This document shows positions 15,887 to 24,621 of a stretch of DNA of 39,019 bases, piece by piece (position 1 is the stretch's first letter; each line of letters opens with the position of its first letter). The notes beneath the pieces were generated by a model. That model had not been told where the DNA came from, searched no databases, and saw nothing but the letters and a program-made list of their open reading frames with translations. The DNA comes from Flavobacteriales bacterium UBA1937 (GTDB lineage: Bacteria; Bacteroidota; Bacteroidia; Flavobacteriales; Weeksellaceae): positions 223 to 39,241 of the forward strand of contig DDFD01000038.1 of NCBI GenBank assembly GCA_002337005.1, written 5' to 3'. Position numbers and translations under genes: made by a program.

Positions 15887-15894
15887 TAAATTTA
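15887..15894 (+). promoter_or_regulatory. -7-like box TAAATTTA of recN
   Basis: One mismatch to TAnnTTTG. With the following bases it reads TAAATTTACGCTTC, which agrees at 13 of 14 positions with the sequence in front of the fumarase gene (TAAATTTACACTTC at 19934). That recurrence supports a promoter and initial transcribed sequence. Confidence 0.45.
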
Positions 15895-15896
15895 CG

Positions 15897-15934
15897 CTTC
15901 GAAATTTAGTTCATAAAAAAACTAAATTTCGAAG
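15897..15934. repeat. Perfect 15-bp inverted repeat at the recN transcript start
   Basis: The arms CTTCGAAATTTAGTT (15897-15911) and AACTAAATTTCGAAG (15920-15934) flank an 8-nt A-rich loop. The left arm begins 2 nt after the -7-like box, so the repeat would form the 5' end of the recN mRNA, or act as an operator over the start site. No T-run follows, so it is a poor terminator for the upstream gene. Confidence 0.7.
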
Positions 15935-15939
15935 TGTAC

Positions 15940-15967
15940 AATTGTAAATCAAAAATCGTAAACTCTA
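15940..15967. repeat. Four degenerate 7-bp repeats in the recN leader
   Basis: The units AATTGTA, AATCAAA, AATCGTA, AACTCTA are contiguous and lead into AAATG, whose ATG is the recN start at 15970. Period exactly seven. Confidence 0.6.
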
Positions 15968-15969
15968 AA

Positions 15970-17622
15970 ATGCTCAACCGAATTTTTATTCAAAATTTTG
16001 CTTTGATAGATCAACTGGAGATTCATCTTCAGAAAGGATTACAAGTAATTACCGGAGAAACTGGCGCAGGAAAATCTATTATTCTGGGCGCACTTCGTTT
16101 GATAATGGGTGAAAGAGCAGATTTGAAAAATTTTTCGGATTTAGCAGCAAAAAGCATTGTAGAAACTGAATTTAAAATTTCTAAAAATTTACAGAATTTC
16201 TTTACCGAAAATGATTTGGATTTTGATGAAAACACTATCATCAGAAGAGAAATTTTGCCAAGTGGAAAATCCAGAGCCTTTGTAAATGATGTACCTGTTA
16301 CGCTAGATATTTTAAAAGAATTATCAGAAAAACTGGTAGATATTCACTCTCAATTTGAAACATCTAACCTGTTTAGCGAAGCATATCAATTCAAAATTAT
16401 AGACGGACTTTCAGAGAATAAAAATCTGATAGAAAACTACCAAAAAGATTTTTCTGAACTCCTGAAAGTAAAAAAAGAAGTAGAAAAACTTAAAAATCAA
16501 CTTTCCGAAGGCAATAGAGAAAGTGATTACAAACAATTTTTACTAGAAGAATTAGAAGCTGCCAATCTGGAAAATGTAAATTTTGAATTGCTACAGTCTC
16601 AAATTTCTTTGGCAGAAAACAAAGGAACTATTTCAGAGCTTTTGGCTCAGATATTTGCCAGAACAGACCAAGATGAAATTGGTGTTTTTGATAGTTTGTA
16701 TGACATCAAAAACAAGCTCAATAAAATTGCGGAACTTTCTCTGCAATTCTCTGAAATCAACCAAAGGTTTGAAGAAAATTATATTGAGCTAAAAGATACA
16801 TTGTTTCAATTACAAAACGAAGCCGAAAACATAGATACCAATTCCGAAGATTTATTGGCATTGCAAGAGCAAAATGATAGAATTAATGCGCTCTTTTTAA
16901 AGCATAAAGTTTCAGAAATTGAAGATTTACTTCTAATAAAGAATGAACTTTCTGCCGAGCAAAGCTCTTTTGTAGATTTAGAAACTAAAATTTTTTCTTT
17001 AGAAAAGCAAATTGCAGAATTAGAAAATTCTTTAGAAAAACAAGCTAAAATCTTAACCAAAAATAGAGAAAAATTAATCCCTGTTTTCAAGAATAAAATA
17101 GAACATCTGCTTCAAAAATTAGGATTAGAAAAAGCGAAAGTAGAAGTAGAACTTGCCTCAACTAAAGACTTCGTTTTATTTGGAAAAGAGAAAATTCAAT
17201 TGCTATTTCAGGCGAATTCTGGCTTTCCTTTGAAACCAATTCAATCTGCTATTTCTGGCGGAGAAAGAAGCAGAGTAATGCTTGCAATTAAGAAACTAAT
17301 GGCAGAAAACGCAGAACTCCCTACCTTAATTTTAGATGAAATAGACACTGGAGTTTCTGGTAGAATTGCAGACGAAATAGGAAACGTAATGCAAGAAATG
17401 GCAGAAAATATGCAACTAATTGTCATTACACATCTTGCGCAAGTTGCCGCAAAAGGAAATAACAATTATAAAGTTCTAAAATCTGATATAGCAGGTAAAA
17501 CACAAACTCAGATAGTTCCGCTGAACCAAGAAGAAAAACTCACAGAAATAGCACAATTGCTTTCTGGAAGCAAAATTACAGACGCTGCAATTCTCCAAGC
17601 TAAAGAATTGATGAATTTGTAA
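15970..17622 (+). CDS. recN: DNA repair protein RecN
   Basis: 550 residues, SMC-like. The Walker A head GETGAGKS (29-36) is followed by a long coiled-coil middle (about 155-390) and the second head half with signature ISGGERSRVMLAIKKL (from 428), Walker B LILDEIDTGVSG (453-464) and LIVITHLAQVAA. RecN holds broken chromosome ends and aids recombinational double-strand break repair. The ATG at 15970 (MLNRIFIQNFALID) is the family start; the frame extends to 15934 but those residues are encoded by the leader repeats. It carries an unusual leader: hairpin plus heptad array. Confidence 0.96.
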   Translation: MLNRIFIQNFALIDQLEIHLQKGLQVITGETGAGKSIILGALRLIMGERADLKNFSDLAAKSIVETEFKISKNLQNFFTENDLDFDENTIIRREILPSGKSRAFVNDVPVTLDILKELSEKLVDIHSQFETSNLFSEAYQFKIIDGLSENKNLIENYQKDFSELLKVKKEVEKLKNQLSEGNRESDYKQFLLEELEAANLENVNFELLQSQISLAENKGTISELLAQIFARTDQDEIGVFDSLYDIKNKLNKIAELSLQFSEINQRFEENYIELKDTLFQLQNEAENIDTNSEDLLALQEQNDRINALFLKHKVSEIEDLLLIKNELSAEQSSFVDLETKIFSLEKQIAELENSLEKQAKILTKNREKLIPVFKNKIEHLLQKLGLEKAKVEVELASTKDFVLFGKEKIQLLFQANSGFPLKPIQSAISGGERSRVMLAIKKLMAENAELPTLILDEIDTGVSGRIADEIGNVMQEMAENMQLIVITHLAQVAAKGNNNYKVLKSDIAGKTQTQIVPLNQEEKLTEIAQLLSGSKITDAAILQAKELMNL

Positions 17623-17669
17623 ATGTAACGTTTCCTCGCGATTGCAAACTAATACATTAAAACTATGGT

Positions 17670-19136
17670 ATGTATTTTCGTTTGCTTCAATTAGAAATCA
17701 AAAATTTCTTTAGAAATCCGCAATTCGGGGCTAATCTAGCCTTGAAGATTTTTTCGTTATTTGCTTTGGCAAATTTTGCCATTATATTTGTTGGCGCAGC
17801 ATTTTTCTTATTTTTCTTTGCCAAAAAAGAGATGAATGTAGATCCACTTATTCTACTTTCTAGATGGTTTATTTATTATTTGGTCTTTGATTTGGCGGTA
17901 AGATATTTTATGCAACAGCTTCCTACGCAGAATATTAAACCATTTTTAACCCAAAATATTTCAAAGAAAAAGCTCGTTAATTATACACTTCTAAAAGTTG
18001 TTACCAATTTTTTCAATTGGGGGAATTTATTATTTCTGATTCCTTTTGCAGGAATTATGCTCTACAATCATTATAATGTTTTAAACGTTTTGATGTGGTT
18101 TTTAGGAACTTTTGCGATGTTTTATATCAATAATTTCATCAATATCTTAATCAACGGAAAAGACCGATGGCTCTACGGAACTGTAATTGTTTTCGCGATA
18201 CTTTGGTCATTAGACAAATACGAGATTATTCAAATTTCTAAACTGTCGGAATTAATTTTTTATAGTTTTTATAGCACAATAGGCGCATTTATTATTCCAA
18301 TTGTGATTGCCTCCATTTTGGGATATTACACTTATCAATATATTTTGAAAAACTTTTATCTTGATAAAGGTTTAGAGCTCAAAAAAGCAGAAGGAAAAAC
18401 AGAAAATATTGCATTTTTAAACAAATACGGAGCTTTAGGAGCGTTTCTAAATAATGACATTAGATTAATCAAAAGAAGTAAAGCCGCAAAAAGTGCAGTA
18501 ATAGGAAGTGTAATGTTTCTTTTCTATGGGCTTTTAATTTATTCTTCTAAAACCTATCAAACCGATTTTATGAAAATGTTTATGGGAATTTTCGTAACGG
18601 GTGGTTTCTTATTTATTTTTGGTCAAAAAGTTCCAGCTTGGGATAGTTCTTATTATCCGCTAATGATGACCCAAAAAGTTCCTTACAAACAATATTTAGA
18701 AGCTAAATGGTGGTTGGTAAATTTGGCCACAATTTTGTGTATGATTTTGGCAATTGGCTATGCTTTTATCAGTTGGGATTTATATTTTACATTTCTTGCA
18801 GCAGGTTTATACAATTTAGGTGTAAATTCTCATCTTACCTTGTTAAGTGGAGCCTATAACAAAAACCCTGTTGATTTGAATACTAGAGCAAAATCTATGG
18901 GAGAAAAAAATCAATTTAATCTTAAAAACTTACTTCTAACCATCCCAAAAATGCTGTTCCCAATGGCAATTTTTGCGGTTGTTAAATATTTTTTCGGAAT
19001 GTTTGTCGCTATGCTTACCATTGCTATTATAGGTGCTATCGGATTTTTGCTACGAGCTAAAGTCTTTGATTTTATCGTAAAAGTTTACATCAAAGAAAAA
19101 TATTCTGCCATTGCTTCTTTCAAGAAAAATGATTAA
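17670..19136 (+). CDS. DUF5687 family ABC-transporter membrane protein
   Basis: 488 residues with about ten to twelve transmembrane segments and no signal peptide. The N-terminus (LLQLEIKNFFRNPQFG) and the MQQLPTQNIKPFLTQNIS segment are characteristic of the Bacteroidota DUF5687 family, which pairs with an ABC ATPase. The ATPase gene follows 18 nt downstream, so the two form a predicted ABC-2-like exporter; the substrate is unknown. It starts 47 nt after recN with no visible terminator, so read-through from recN is possible. Confidence 0.85.
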   Translation: MYFRLLQLEIKNFFRNPQFGANLALKIFSLFALANFAIIFVGAAFFLFFFAKKEMNVDPLILLSRWFIYYLVFDLAVRYFMQQLPTQNIKPFLTQNISKKKLVNYTLLKVVTNFFNWGNLLFLIPFAGIMLYNHYNVLNVLMWFLGTFAMFYINNFINILINGKDRWLYGTVIVFAILWSLDKYEIIQISKLSELIFYSFYSTIGAFIIPIVIASILGYYTYQYILKNFYLDKGLELKKAEGKTENIAFLNKYGALGAFLNNDIRLIKRSKAAKSAVIGSVMFLFYGLLIYSSKTYQTDFMKMFMGIFVTGGFLFIFGQKVPAWDSSYYPLMMTQKVPYKQYLEAKWWLVNLATILCMILAIGYAFISWDLYFTFLAAGLYNLGVNSHLTLLSGAYNKNPVDLNTRAKSMGEKNQFNLKNLLLTIPKMLFPMAIFAVVKYFFGMFVAMLTIAIIGAIGFLLRAKVFDFIVKVYIKEKYSAIASFKKND

Positions 19137-19154
19137 TTCTTAAAAAACAAAAAA

Positions 19155-19862
19155 ATGATATCAGTACAAAATCTTTCAAAAATTTACGGAAATACCAAAG
19201 TTTTAAATATAGAATCCTTAGAAATACCAAAAGGCGAAACCTTCGGTTTGGTAGGAAACAATGGCGCAGGAAAAACCACGCTTTTCAGTCTTTTATTAGA
19301 TTTAATAGAAGCCAGCACTGGAAGCGTTTCGGTTGATGGCGAAAATGTAGCCAAATCTGAACATTGGAAAGGCAAAGTCTCTGCGTTTATTGATGAAAAT
19401 TTTTTGATTGGCTATCTTACGCCAGAAGAATATTTTTATTTCATAGGCGAACTTAGAAATCAGAAAAAAGAACAAGTAGATACTTTTCTGAAACAGTTTG
19501 CAGATTTTTTTAACGGAGAAATTCTCAATGGTAAAAAATACATCAGAGATTTATCTAAAGGAAATATGAAAAAAGTAGGAATTGTAGGCGCTTTAATTGG
19601 CGAACCAGACATTATTGTACTAGACGAACCTTTTGCAAACCTAGATCCAACCACTCAAATTAAATTAAAGAAATTAATTAAAGACTGGTCTCAAAATGAG
19701 CAAATTACGTTCTTAATTTCTAGCCACGACCTGGCACACACTACAGAAGTATGTAACAGAATTGTAGCCATTAACAAAGGTGCTATTGTAAAAGACATAC
19801 AAACCAACTCCGAAACCTTACAAGAATTAGAAGATTATTTTGCCAATCAAGTGGTAATTTAA
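19155..19862 (+). CDS. ABC transporter ATP-binding protein
   Basis: 235 residues. Walker A is GNNGAGKT (34-41), the signature is the less usual LSKGN (133-137), Walker B is IIVLDE (153-158), the D-loop is ANLD and the switch His191 lies in SSHDL. The short length with one domain fits an ABC-2 exporter subunit pairing with the DUF5687 permease just upstream. It ends in a perfect terminator palindrome, closing the transcription unit. Confidence 0.93.
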   Translation: MISVQNLSKIYGNTKVLNIESLEIPKGETFGLVGNNGAGKTTLFSLLLDLIEASTGSVSVDGENVAKSEHWKGKVSAFIDENFLIGYLTPEEYFYFIGELRNQKKEQVDTFLKQFADFFNGEILNGKKYIRDLSKGNMKKVGIVGALIGEPDIIVLDEPFANLDPTTQIKLKKLIKDWSQNEQITFLISSHDLAHTTEVCNRIVAINKGAIVKDIQTNSETLQELEDYFANQVVI

Positions 19863-19882
19863 ACTCATTATAAATCACCTTT

Positions 19883-19910
19883 AGCCCCGAAAATTTTCGG
19901 GGCTTTTTTA
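19883..19910 (+). terminator. Terminator after the ABC transporter
   Basis: The fully palindromic stem AGCCCCGAAAA / TTTTCGGGGCT (19883-19904) is followed by T6. No other G+C-rich hairpin stands near. Confidence 0.9.
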
Positions 19911-19933
19911 ATGCTAAAAATGGTAAAATTCCG

Positions 19934-19941
19934 TAAATTTA
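19934..19941 (+). promoter_or_regulatory. -7-like box TAAATTTA of the fumarase gene
   Basis: One mismatch to TAnnTTTG; with the bases that follow it resembles the recN promoter region (TAAATTTACRCTTC). It implies a leader of about 95 nt containing the heptad repeats. Confidence 0.4.
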
Positions 19942-19994
19942 CACTTCAATTTTTTGATTCAAATTGTTCTAAAACAGGATATTTTTTGAAAACA

Positions 19995-20036
19995 AAAATT
20001 GTAAATCGAAAATTGTAAATCGAAAAATTAAATATA
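19995..20036. repeat. 7-bp period repeat in the fumarase leader (14-bp unit twice)
   Basis: AAAATTGTAAATCG occurs twice in perfect tandem (19995-20008, 20009-20022), i.e. heptads AAAATTG, TAAATCG, AAAATTG, TAAATCG, then the looser AAAAATT and AAATATA up to the ATG at 20039. Confidence 0.75.
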
Positions 20037-20038
20037 AA

Positions 20039-21646
20039 ATGGACTTTATTTACCAAGATCCGTATCCTATTCTAAAGGATGACACTGTTTATAAAAAACT
20101 CACTTCAGATTACGTAAAAGTAGAACAATTAGGAGATAGAGAAATCTTAACCATCGATCCAAAAGCTCTAGAACTTCTTGCCGAAAAAGCAATGGAAGAC
20201 GTTTCTTTTATGCTTCGTTCCGAACATTTGGCATGTCTTCGTAGAATTATAGACGATCCAGAAGCTACTGATAATGACAGATTTGTGGCGTATAATTTAT
20301 TACAAAACGCTGCAGTAGCTGTAGAAGGAGCTTTACCATCCTGTCAAGACACTGGTACTGCAATTGTAATGGCAAAAAAAGGAGAAAACGTTTATACCGG
20401 AGTTGATGATGGAGAATTTTTAAGCCGAGGAATTTACAATACCTATAAAAATAGAAATTTAAGATATTCTCAAATTATTCCTTTAACGATGTTTGATGAG
20501 AAAAATTCGGGTTCTAATCTTCCTGCTCAAATTGATATTTATGCTAAAAAAGGAAATTATTATGAATTTCTTTTCTTAACAAAAGGAGGAGGTTCTGCTA
20601 ACAAAACTTTTCTTTATCAAAAAACTAAATCTCTATTGAACGATAAATCTTTAGAAGAATTTATCCGAGAAAAAATTATGGATTTAGGAACAGCTGCTTG
20701 TCCGCCTTATCACTTAGCTTTGGTTATTGGTGGTACTTCTGCTGAAGCCAATTTAGCAGCCGTAAAAAAAGCTTCTGCTAAATATTTTGACAACCTTCCA
20801 ACCGAAGGAAACGAAGCGGGACAAGCTTTCAGAGATTTAGAATGGGAAAAAAGAGTACAAGAAATTTGTCAAGAATCTGCCATCGGAGCTCAATTTGGCG
20901 GGAAATATTTAACGCACGATGTTAGAGTAATCAGATTACCAAGACACGCTGCAAGTTGCCCAGTTGGAATGGGCGTTTCTTGTTCTGCAGACAGAAATAT
21001 CAAAGGAAAAATCACTAAAGATGGTATTTTCTTAGAACAATTAGAAACCAATCCTGGTCAATATTTACCAGAAACTGCACCACATTTAGAACCTGCAGTG
21101 GAAATAGATTTGAACAAACCAATGCCAGAAATTTTGGCGGAATTATCAAAATATCCTATCAAAACTCGTTTGAAACTTAACGGAACACTAATTGTTGCAA
21201 GAGATATTGCCCACGCAAAAATCAAAGAATTATTAGACTCTGGAAAACCAATGCCAGAATATTTTAAAAATCACCCGATTTATTACGCTGGTCCCGCAAA
21301 AACTCCAGAAGGAATGCCAAGTGGAAGTTTCGGACCTACAACTGCGGGAAGAATGGATGTTTATGTAGATGAATTTCAAGCGAATGGCGGAAGTATGATT
21401 ATGCTTGCCAAAGGTAACCGAAGCAAAGATGTAACCAACGCTTGTGCAAAATACGGCGGTTTTTATCTCGGTTCTATTGGAGGGCCTGCTGCCATTTTAG
21501 CAAAAGAAAATATTCTGAGCGTGGAAGTAGTAGATTTCCCAGAATTGGGAATGGAAGCGGTAAGAAAAATAGAAGTGAAAGATTTCCCTGCGTTTATTAT
21601 TACCGATGACAAAGGCAATGACTTTTTTGCAGCTTTGGCGCATTAA
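20039..21646 (+). CDS. fumA: Class I fumarate hydratase (iron-sulfur)
   Basis: 535 residues, the homodimeric [4Fe-4S] fumarase class (FumA/FumB type). Cluster ligands appear as Cys102 (PSCQDTGT), Cys221 (GTAACPPYH) and Cys315 (MGVSCSADR). The C-terminal beta domain has KTRLKLNGTL, ARDIAHAKIKE and GPTTAGRMD. It hydrates fumarate to malate reversibly in the TCA cycle or in reductive succinate formation, and its cluster is oxygen-sensitive. It is monocistronic, between its own promoter/heptad leader and a strong terminator. The exact paralogue name is uncertain; the class is not. Confidence 0.95.
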   Translation: MDFIYQDPYPILKDDTVYKKLTSDYVKVEQLGDREILTIDPKALELLAEKAMEDVSFMLRSEHLACLRRIIDDPEATDNDRFVAYNLLQNAAVAVEGALPSCQDTGTAIVMAKKGENVYTGVDDGEFLSRGIYNTYKNRNLRYSQIIPLTMFDEKNSGSNLPAQIDIYAKKGNYYEFLFLTKGGGSANKTFLYQKTKSLLNDKSLEEFIREKIMDLGTAACPPYHLALVIGGTSAEANLAAVKKASAKYFDNLPTEGNEAGQAFRDLEWEKRVQEICQESAIGAQFGGKYLTHDVRVIRLPRHAASCPVGMGVSCSADRNIKGKITKDGIFLEQLETNPGQYLPETAPHLEPAVEIDLNKPMPEILAELSKYPIKTRLKLNGTLIVARDIAHAKIKELLDSGKPMPEYFKNHPIYYAGPAKTPEGMPSGSFGPTTAGRMDVYVDEFQANGGSMIMLAKGNRSKDVTNACAKYGGFYLGSIGGPAAILAKENILSVEVVDFPELGMEAVRKIEVKDFPAFIITDDKGNDFFAALAH

Positions 21647-21663
21647 AATATTCCAAATAAAAG

Positions 21664-21697
21664 AAAAGAGAGCGAAAATTTTCGCTCTCTTTTTTTA
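21664..21697 (+). terminator. Terminator after fumarase
   Basis: The palindromic stem AAGAGAGCGAAAA / TTTTCGCTCTCTT is followed by a T-run. Confidence 0.9.
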
Positions 21698-21747
21698 TTG
21701 AGTTTGTACAAATAAGATTGGCTGTACATTTGGAACGTAATTTTGGT

Positions 21748-21848
21748 GCAGCCCGACTTGAGTGGAGCTCTTTTTGTAAATTTTTTGCATTGGCTAATGC
21801 TTTGGAAAAATTTACAAAAAAGCGGGAACGGAAGTCGGAAATAGCTGC
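21748..21848. repeat. Cruciform-like intergenic element (REP/ncRNA-like)
   Basis: About 100 bp of nested inverted repeats between fumarase and the CoADR gene. Outer stems: GCAGC / GCTGC and CCGACTT / AAGTCGG (21753-21759 with 21832-21838). Inner stem: TTTTTGTAAATTTTT with its exact complement (21771-21785 with 21806-21820). Tip: GCATT-ggct-AATGC (21787-21800). The left flank contains GAGTGGAGCTC and the right AGCGGGAACGG. This architecture (AGCCCGA... and ...AGCGGGA) resembles a dispersed element family I associate with flavobacteria; copy number cannot be checked here. Confidence 0.7.
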
Positions 21849-21864
21849 CCTAAAAATTTAAAAA

Positions 21865-24336
21865 TTACAAGAATAAATTCAAATTAGATTCATCTGATTT
21901 TTCTAAAAATGTAGCGACACCTCCAGTTTCTACCACATCTAAAAGTTCTTCTTTTTTCACTCCCATTACATCCATAGACATTTGGCAAGCCACGAATTCT
22001 ACACCGTTTTCTTGCGCATCTTTCATCATTTGTTCTAGCGAAGCTACGCCTTTGTTTTTCATTTGATTTCTCATCATTTTAGCTCCAATTCCGAACATAT
22101 TCATTTTAGAAAGCGCCAATTTTTTAGAATGAGAAGGCATCATCATTTCAAACATTCTACTTACGATGTTTTTTTTCACGCTAGGTTTTTCTGTTTTTTT
22201 GATGATATTCAATCCCCAAAAAGTAAAGAAAAGTGTTACTTTTTTGCCCGAACTTGCCGCACCATTCGCCAAAACAAAAGTAGCCAATGCTTTGTCTAAA
22301 TCATCACTGAAAACCACAAAAGAGGCTCCATTTTGAGTGTTTTTTTGTAAAGAAGTTTTCTTTTGCTCTGCTTTTTCTATAATTGCAGAAATTTTCCCAG
22401 CGTTAGAAGTTACGTCTATCAGTTTGTTTCCCGTCATATTGCACCAAGAAACTACGTCTTTCGCAAAACCAGGGTCGGTTGCCAACACTTCATATACATT
22501 TCCAGAATCTGCGGTGTCAAAAACTTTTTTGAGTTTCATAATCGGTCCAGGACATTGTAATCCACAAGCGTCCACTTTTATGGCGTTTCCACCAGAAACG
22601 GTAACTGCTTTATTTTGAGCTTGATAAATATGATTGTCTTTTTTCACAACCAAATTTTTGTAAATATCTTCGTTGCTCTGTTTTTTTACGGCATATTCCC
22701 AAGTTTTGTAACCTCCATTAAGATTATAAACATTTTCGAAACCGTTTTGCATTAAAATTCTTGCCGCCAAATAACCTCTTAAACCAACCGCACAAAATAC
22801 TACAATGGTATTGGCTTTATTGAGCAAATGAAGATTGTCTCGCAAATCATCAAGCGGAATATTAATAGCACCAGGAATTGAACCCAAATCAAACTCGTCT
22901 TTGGTTCTTACATCTAAATAAACTGTTCCGTTAAGCGTTTCTTGAGCATTAATGTGTCTCCAATGTTTTATTTTTACTTTTCCTTTCAAAATATTTTCGG
23001 CAACATAACCTGCCATATTTACAGGGTCTTTTGCAGAAGAATAAGGAGGTGCATAAGCGTGTTCTATATCAATTAGATCATAAATAGTACCGCCTTTTTT
23101 TACCACACTTGCAATTAAATCTAATCTTTTATCAACGCTATCATATCCCACAACTTGCGCTCCGAAAAGTTTACCTGTTTCTGGCTGATAAATAATTTTG
23201 ATGGTCATAGGAATGGCACCAGGATAATAACCAGCGTGAGAAGCAGAATGCGTGATGGAATCTATATATTTAATGCCAGATTTTTTCAAAATCTTACTCG
23301 CAATACCTGTAGAAGCCACGGTAATATCAAAAACTTTGGCAATTGCAGTGCTTATTGAGCCTTGATATTCAGTTACATTACCCAAAATAATATTGTCTGC
23401 ACAAATTCTACCTTGTCTGTTTGCAGGTCCCGCCAAATAATTCATAAAAGGTTTTCCCGTAATCGGACTCGGAAATTCTATGGCATCGCCTACTGCATAA
23501 ACGTCTGGATTAGAGGTTTGTAAATATGGATTTACTTTAATTCCGCCAGCTTCACCAATTTCTAAACCGCTTTCTTTGGCAAGTTTGATGGTAGGTTTCA
23601 CGCCAATGGAAAGAATGACCATATCTACCGTAATTTTTCTACCCGACATTAATTCGACAATAATGCTACCGTCTTCTAATTTTTCAAAACTTTTTACGCC
23701 ATCAAGAAGATAAAATTCTACATTTTTGGTTTTCAAATGTTGGTGAACAATAGAAGCCATAGAATAATCTAAAGGTCCCATTACTTGATCAGACATTTCT
23801 ACAATAGAAACCTGAATGCCGAGTTCGTGAAGGTTTTCTGCCATTTCCAAACCTATGAAACCAGCACCTACCACTATTGCTTTTTGTACATTTTTGGTAG
23901 AAATATATTCTTTAATATAATCGGTATCCGTAACGTTGCGAATGGTAAAAATCCCTTCACTCTTAATTCCTGGAAGCGGCGGAACAATAGGATCTGCACC
24001 TGGCGAAAGAATTAATTTATCGTATTTTTCTTCGTAAGTTTCACCCGTAATTAGATTTTTTGCTTTTACCAATTTCTCTTCAGGATGAATGCTCAAAACT
24101 TCTGTATTTACTCTTACATCAATGCCATATCTTGTTCCGAATTCTTCGGCAGATTGCACAAAAAGTTTTTCTCTTTCATCTATCACTCCCCCAATATAAT
24201 AGGGAAGACCGCAGTTTGCATAAGAAATATATGCGCCTTTTTCAAATAAAATAATCGGATTTTTTTCATCTAATCTTCTCAATCTTGCGGCACTAGTGGC
24301 ACCACCAGCTACACCGCCAATAATTAATATCTTCAT
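21865..24336 (-). CDS. CoA-disulfide reductase-like flavoprotein fused to rhodanese, TusA and DsrE domains
   Basis: 823 residues, four domains in one chain. (1) 1-450: FAD/NAD(P)H disulfide oxidoreductase, dinucleotide site IGGVAGGATSA, redox Cys42 in YANCGLPYY, a second Rossmann motif VVGAGFIGLEMAE and the AVGDA FAD site. (2) About 458-552: rhodanese with active Cys515 in FCAVGLRG. (3) About 586-656: TusA/SirA with DACGLQCPGP (Cys591, Cys595). (4) About 672-823: DsrE/DsrF-like with Cys784 in FVACQMS. This is a complete persulfide relay: reduce or make a persulfide, carry it, and hand it on. Probable cytosolic role in polysulfide/CoA-persulfide metabolism or redox defence; the acceptor is unknown. 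Confidence 0.92.
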   Translation of the reverse strand: MKILIIGGVAGGATSAARLRRLDEKNPIILFEKGAYISYANCGLPYYIGGVIDEREKLFVQSAEEFGTRYGIDVRVNTEVLSIHPEEKLVKAKNLITGETYEEKYDKLILSPGADPIVPPLPGIKSEGIFTIRNVTDTDYIKEYISTKNVQKAIVVGAGFIGLEMAENLHELGIQVSIVEMSDQVMGPLDYSMASIVHQHLKTKNVEFYLLDGVKSFEKLEDGSIIVELMSGRKITVDMVILSIGVKPTIKLAKESGLEIGEAGGIKVNPYLQTSNPDVYAVGDAIEFPSPITGKPFMNYLAGPANRQGRICADNIILGNVTEYQGSISTAIAKVFDITVASTGIASKILKKSGIKYIDSITHSASHAGYYPGAIPMTIKIIYQPETGKLFGAQVVGYDSVDKRLDLIASVVKKGGTIYDLIDIEHAYAPPYSSAKDPVNMAGYVAENILKGKVKIKHWRHINAQETLNGTVYLDVRTKDEFDLGSIPGAINIPLDDLRDNLHLLNKANTIVVFCAVGLRGYLAARILMQNGFENVYNLNGGYKTWEYAVKKQSNEDIYKNLVVKKDNHIYQAQNKAVTVSGGNAIKVDACGLQCPGPIMKLKKVFDTADSGNVYEVLATDPGFAKDVVSWCNMTGNKLIDVTSNAGKISAIIEKAEQKKTSLQKNTQNGASFVVFSDDLDKALATFVLANGAASSGKKVTLFFTFWGLNIIKKTEKPSVKKNIVSRMFEMMMPSHSKKLALSKMNMFGIGAKMMRNQMKNKGVASLEQMMKDAQENGVEFVACQMSMDVMGVKKEELLDVVETGGVATFLEKSDESNLNLFL

Positions 24337-24358
24337 CTTTTGTCATTAAATTTCTCTG

Positions 24359-24413
24359 CAAAATTACCCCAATAAAATAGGGTAATGCATAATGTTTTGA
24401 TGAGAAATATCAA
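24359..24413 (-). promoter_or_regulatory. Promoter and palindromes of the CoADR-rhodanese-TusA-DsrE gene
   Basis: On the minus strand TAATTTTG (24366 to 24359) is an exact -7 box, 22 nt before the ATG. Overlapping it is TTACCC-N10-GGGTAA (24364-24385). Further upstream is the 17-bp TTGAT-N7-ATCAA (24397-24413), centred near -52. Either could bind a regulator; the second has FNR-like half-sites but the spacer is 7, not the canonical 4. Confidence 0.45.
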
Positions 24414-24571
24414 TAATTGACTTCAAAAAAAAGAAAGTTCTTAACAAAGATATTTTTCTATTAAAAAAGGTAATTTTTATCGATTTTGAGAAATTTTTTC
24501 TTGTTGATTTTGAGTAAAATAGGGGTTATGAAATCATGAAAATTAATCTTTGTAAAAAAAGCGTAATAAAT

Positions 24572-24603
24572 TTTGCATAAATAGAAGTAAAGTTTTATTT
24601 TTG
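24572..24603 (+). promoter_or_regulatory. Promoter TTTG-N20-TATTTTTG of the small membrane protein
   Basis: A -33 TTTG (24572-24575) and a perfect -7 TATTTTTG (24596-24603) with 20-nt spacing. The ATG follows at 24622. One of the best promoters in the window. Confidence 0.7.
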
Positions 24604-24621
24604 CCTAAAATAATAGAAATT

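Noticed and set aside
24397..24413. Canonical FNR box at the CoADR promoter
   Set aside because: The half-sites TTGAT/ATCAA are right but the spacer is 7, not 4, so only a generic operator candidate is kept.
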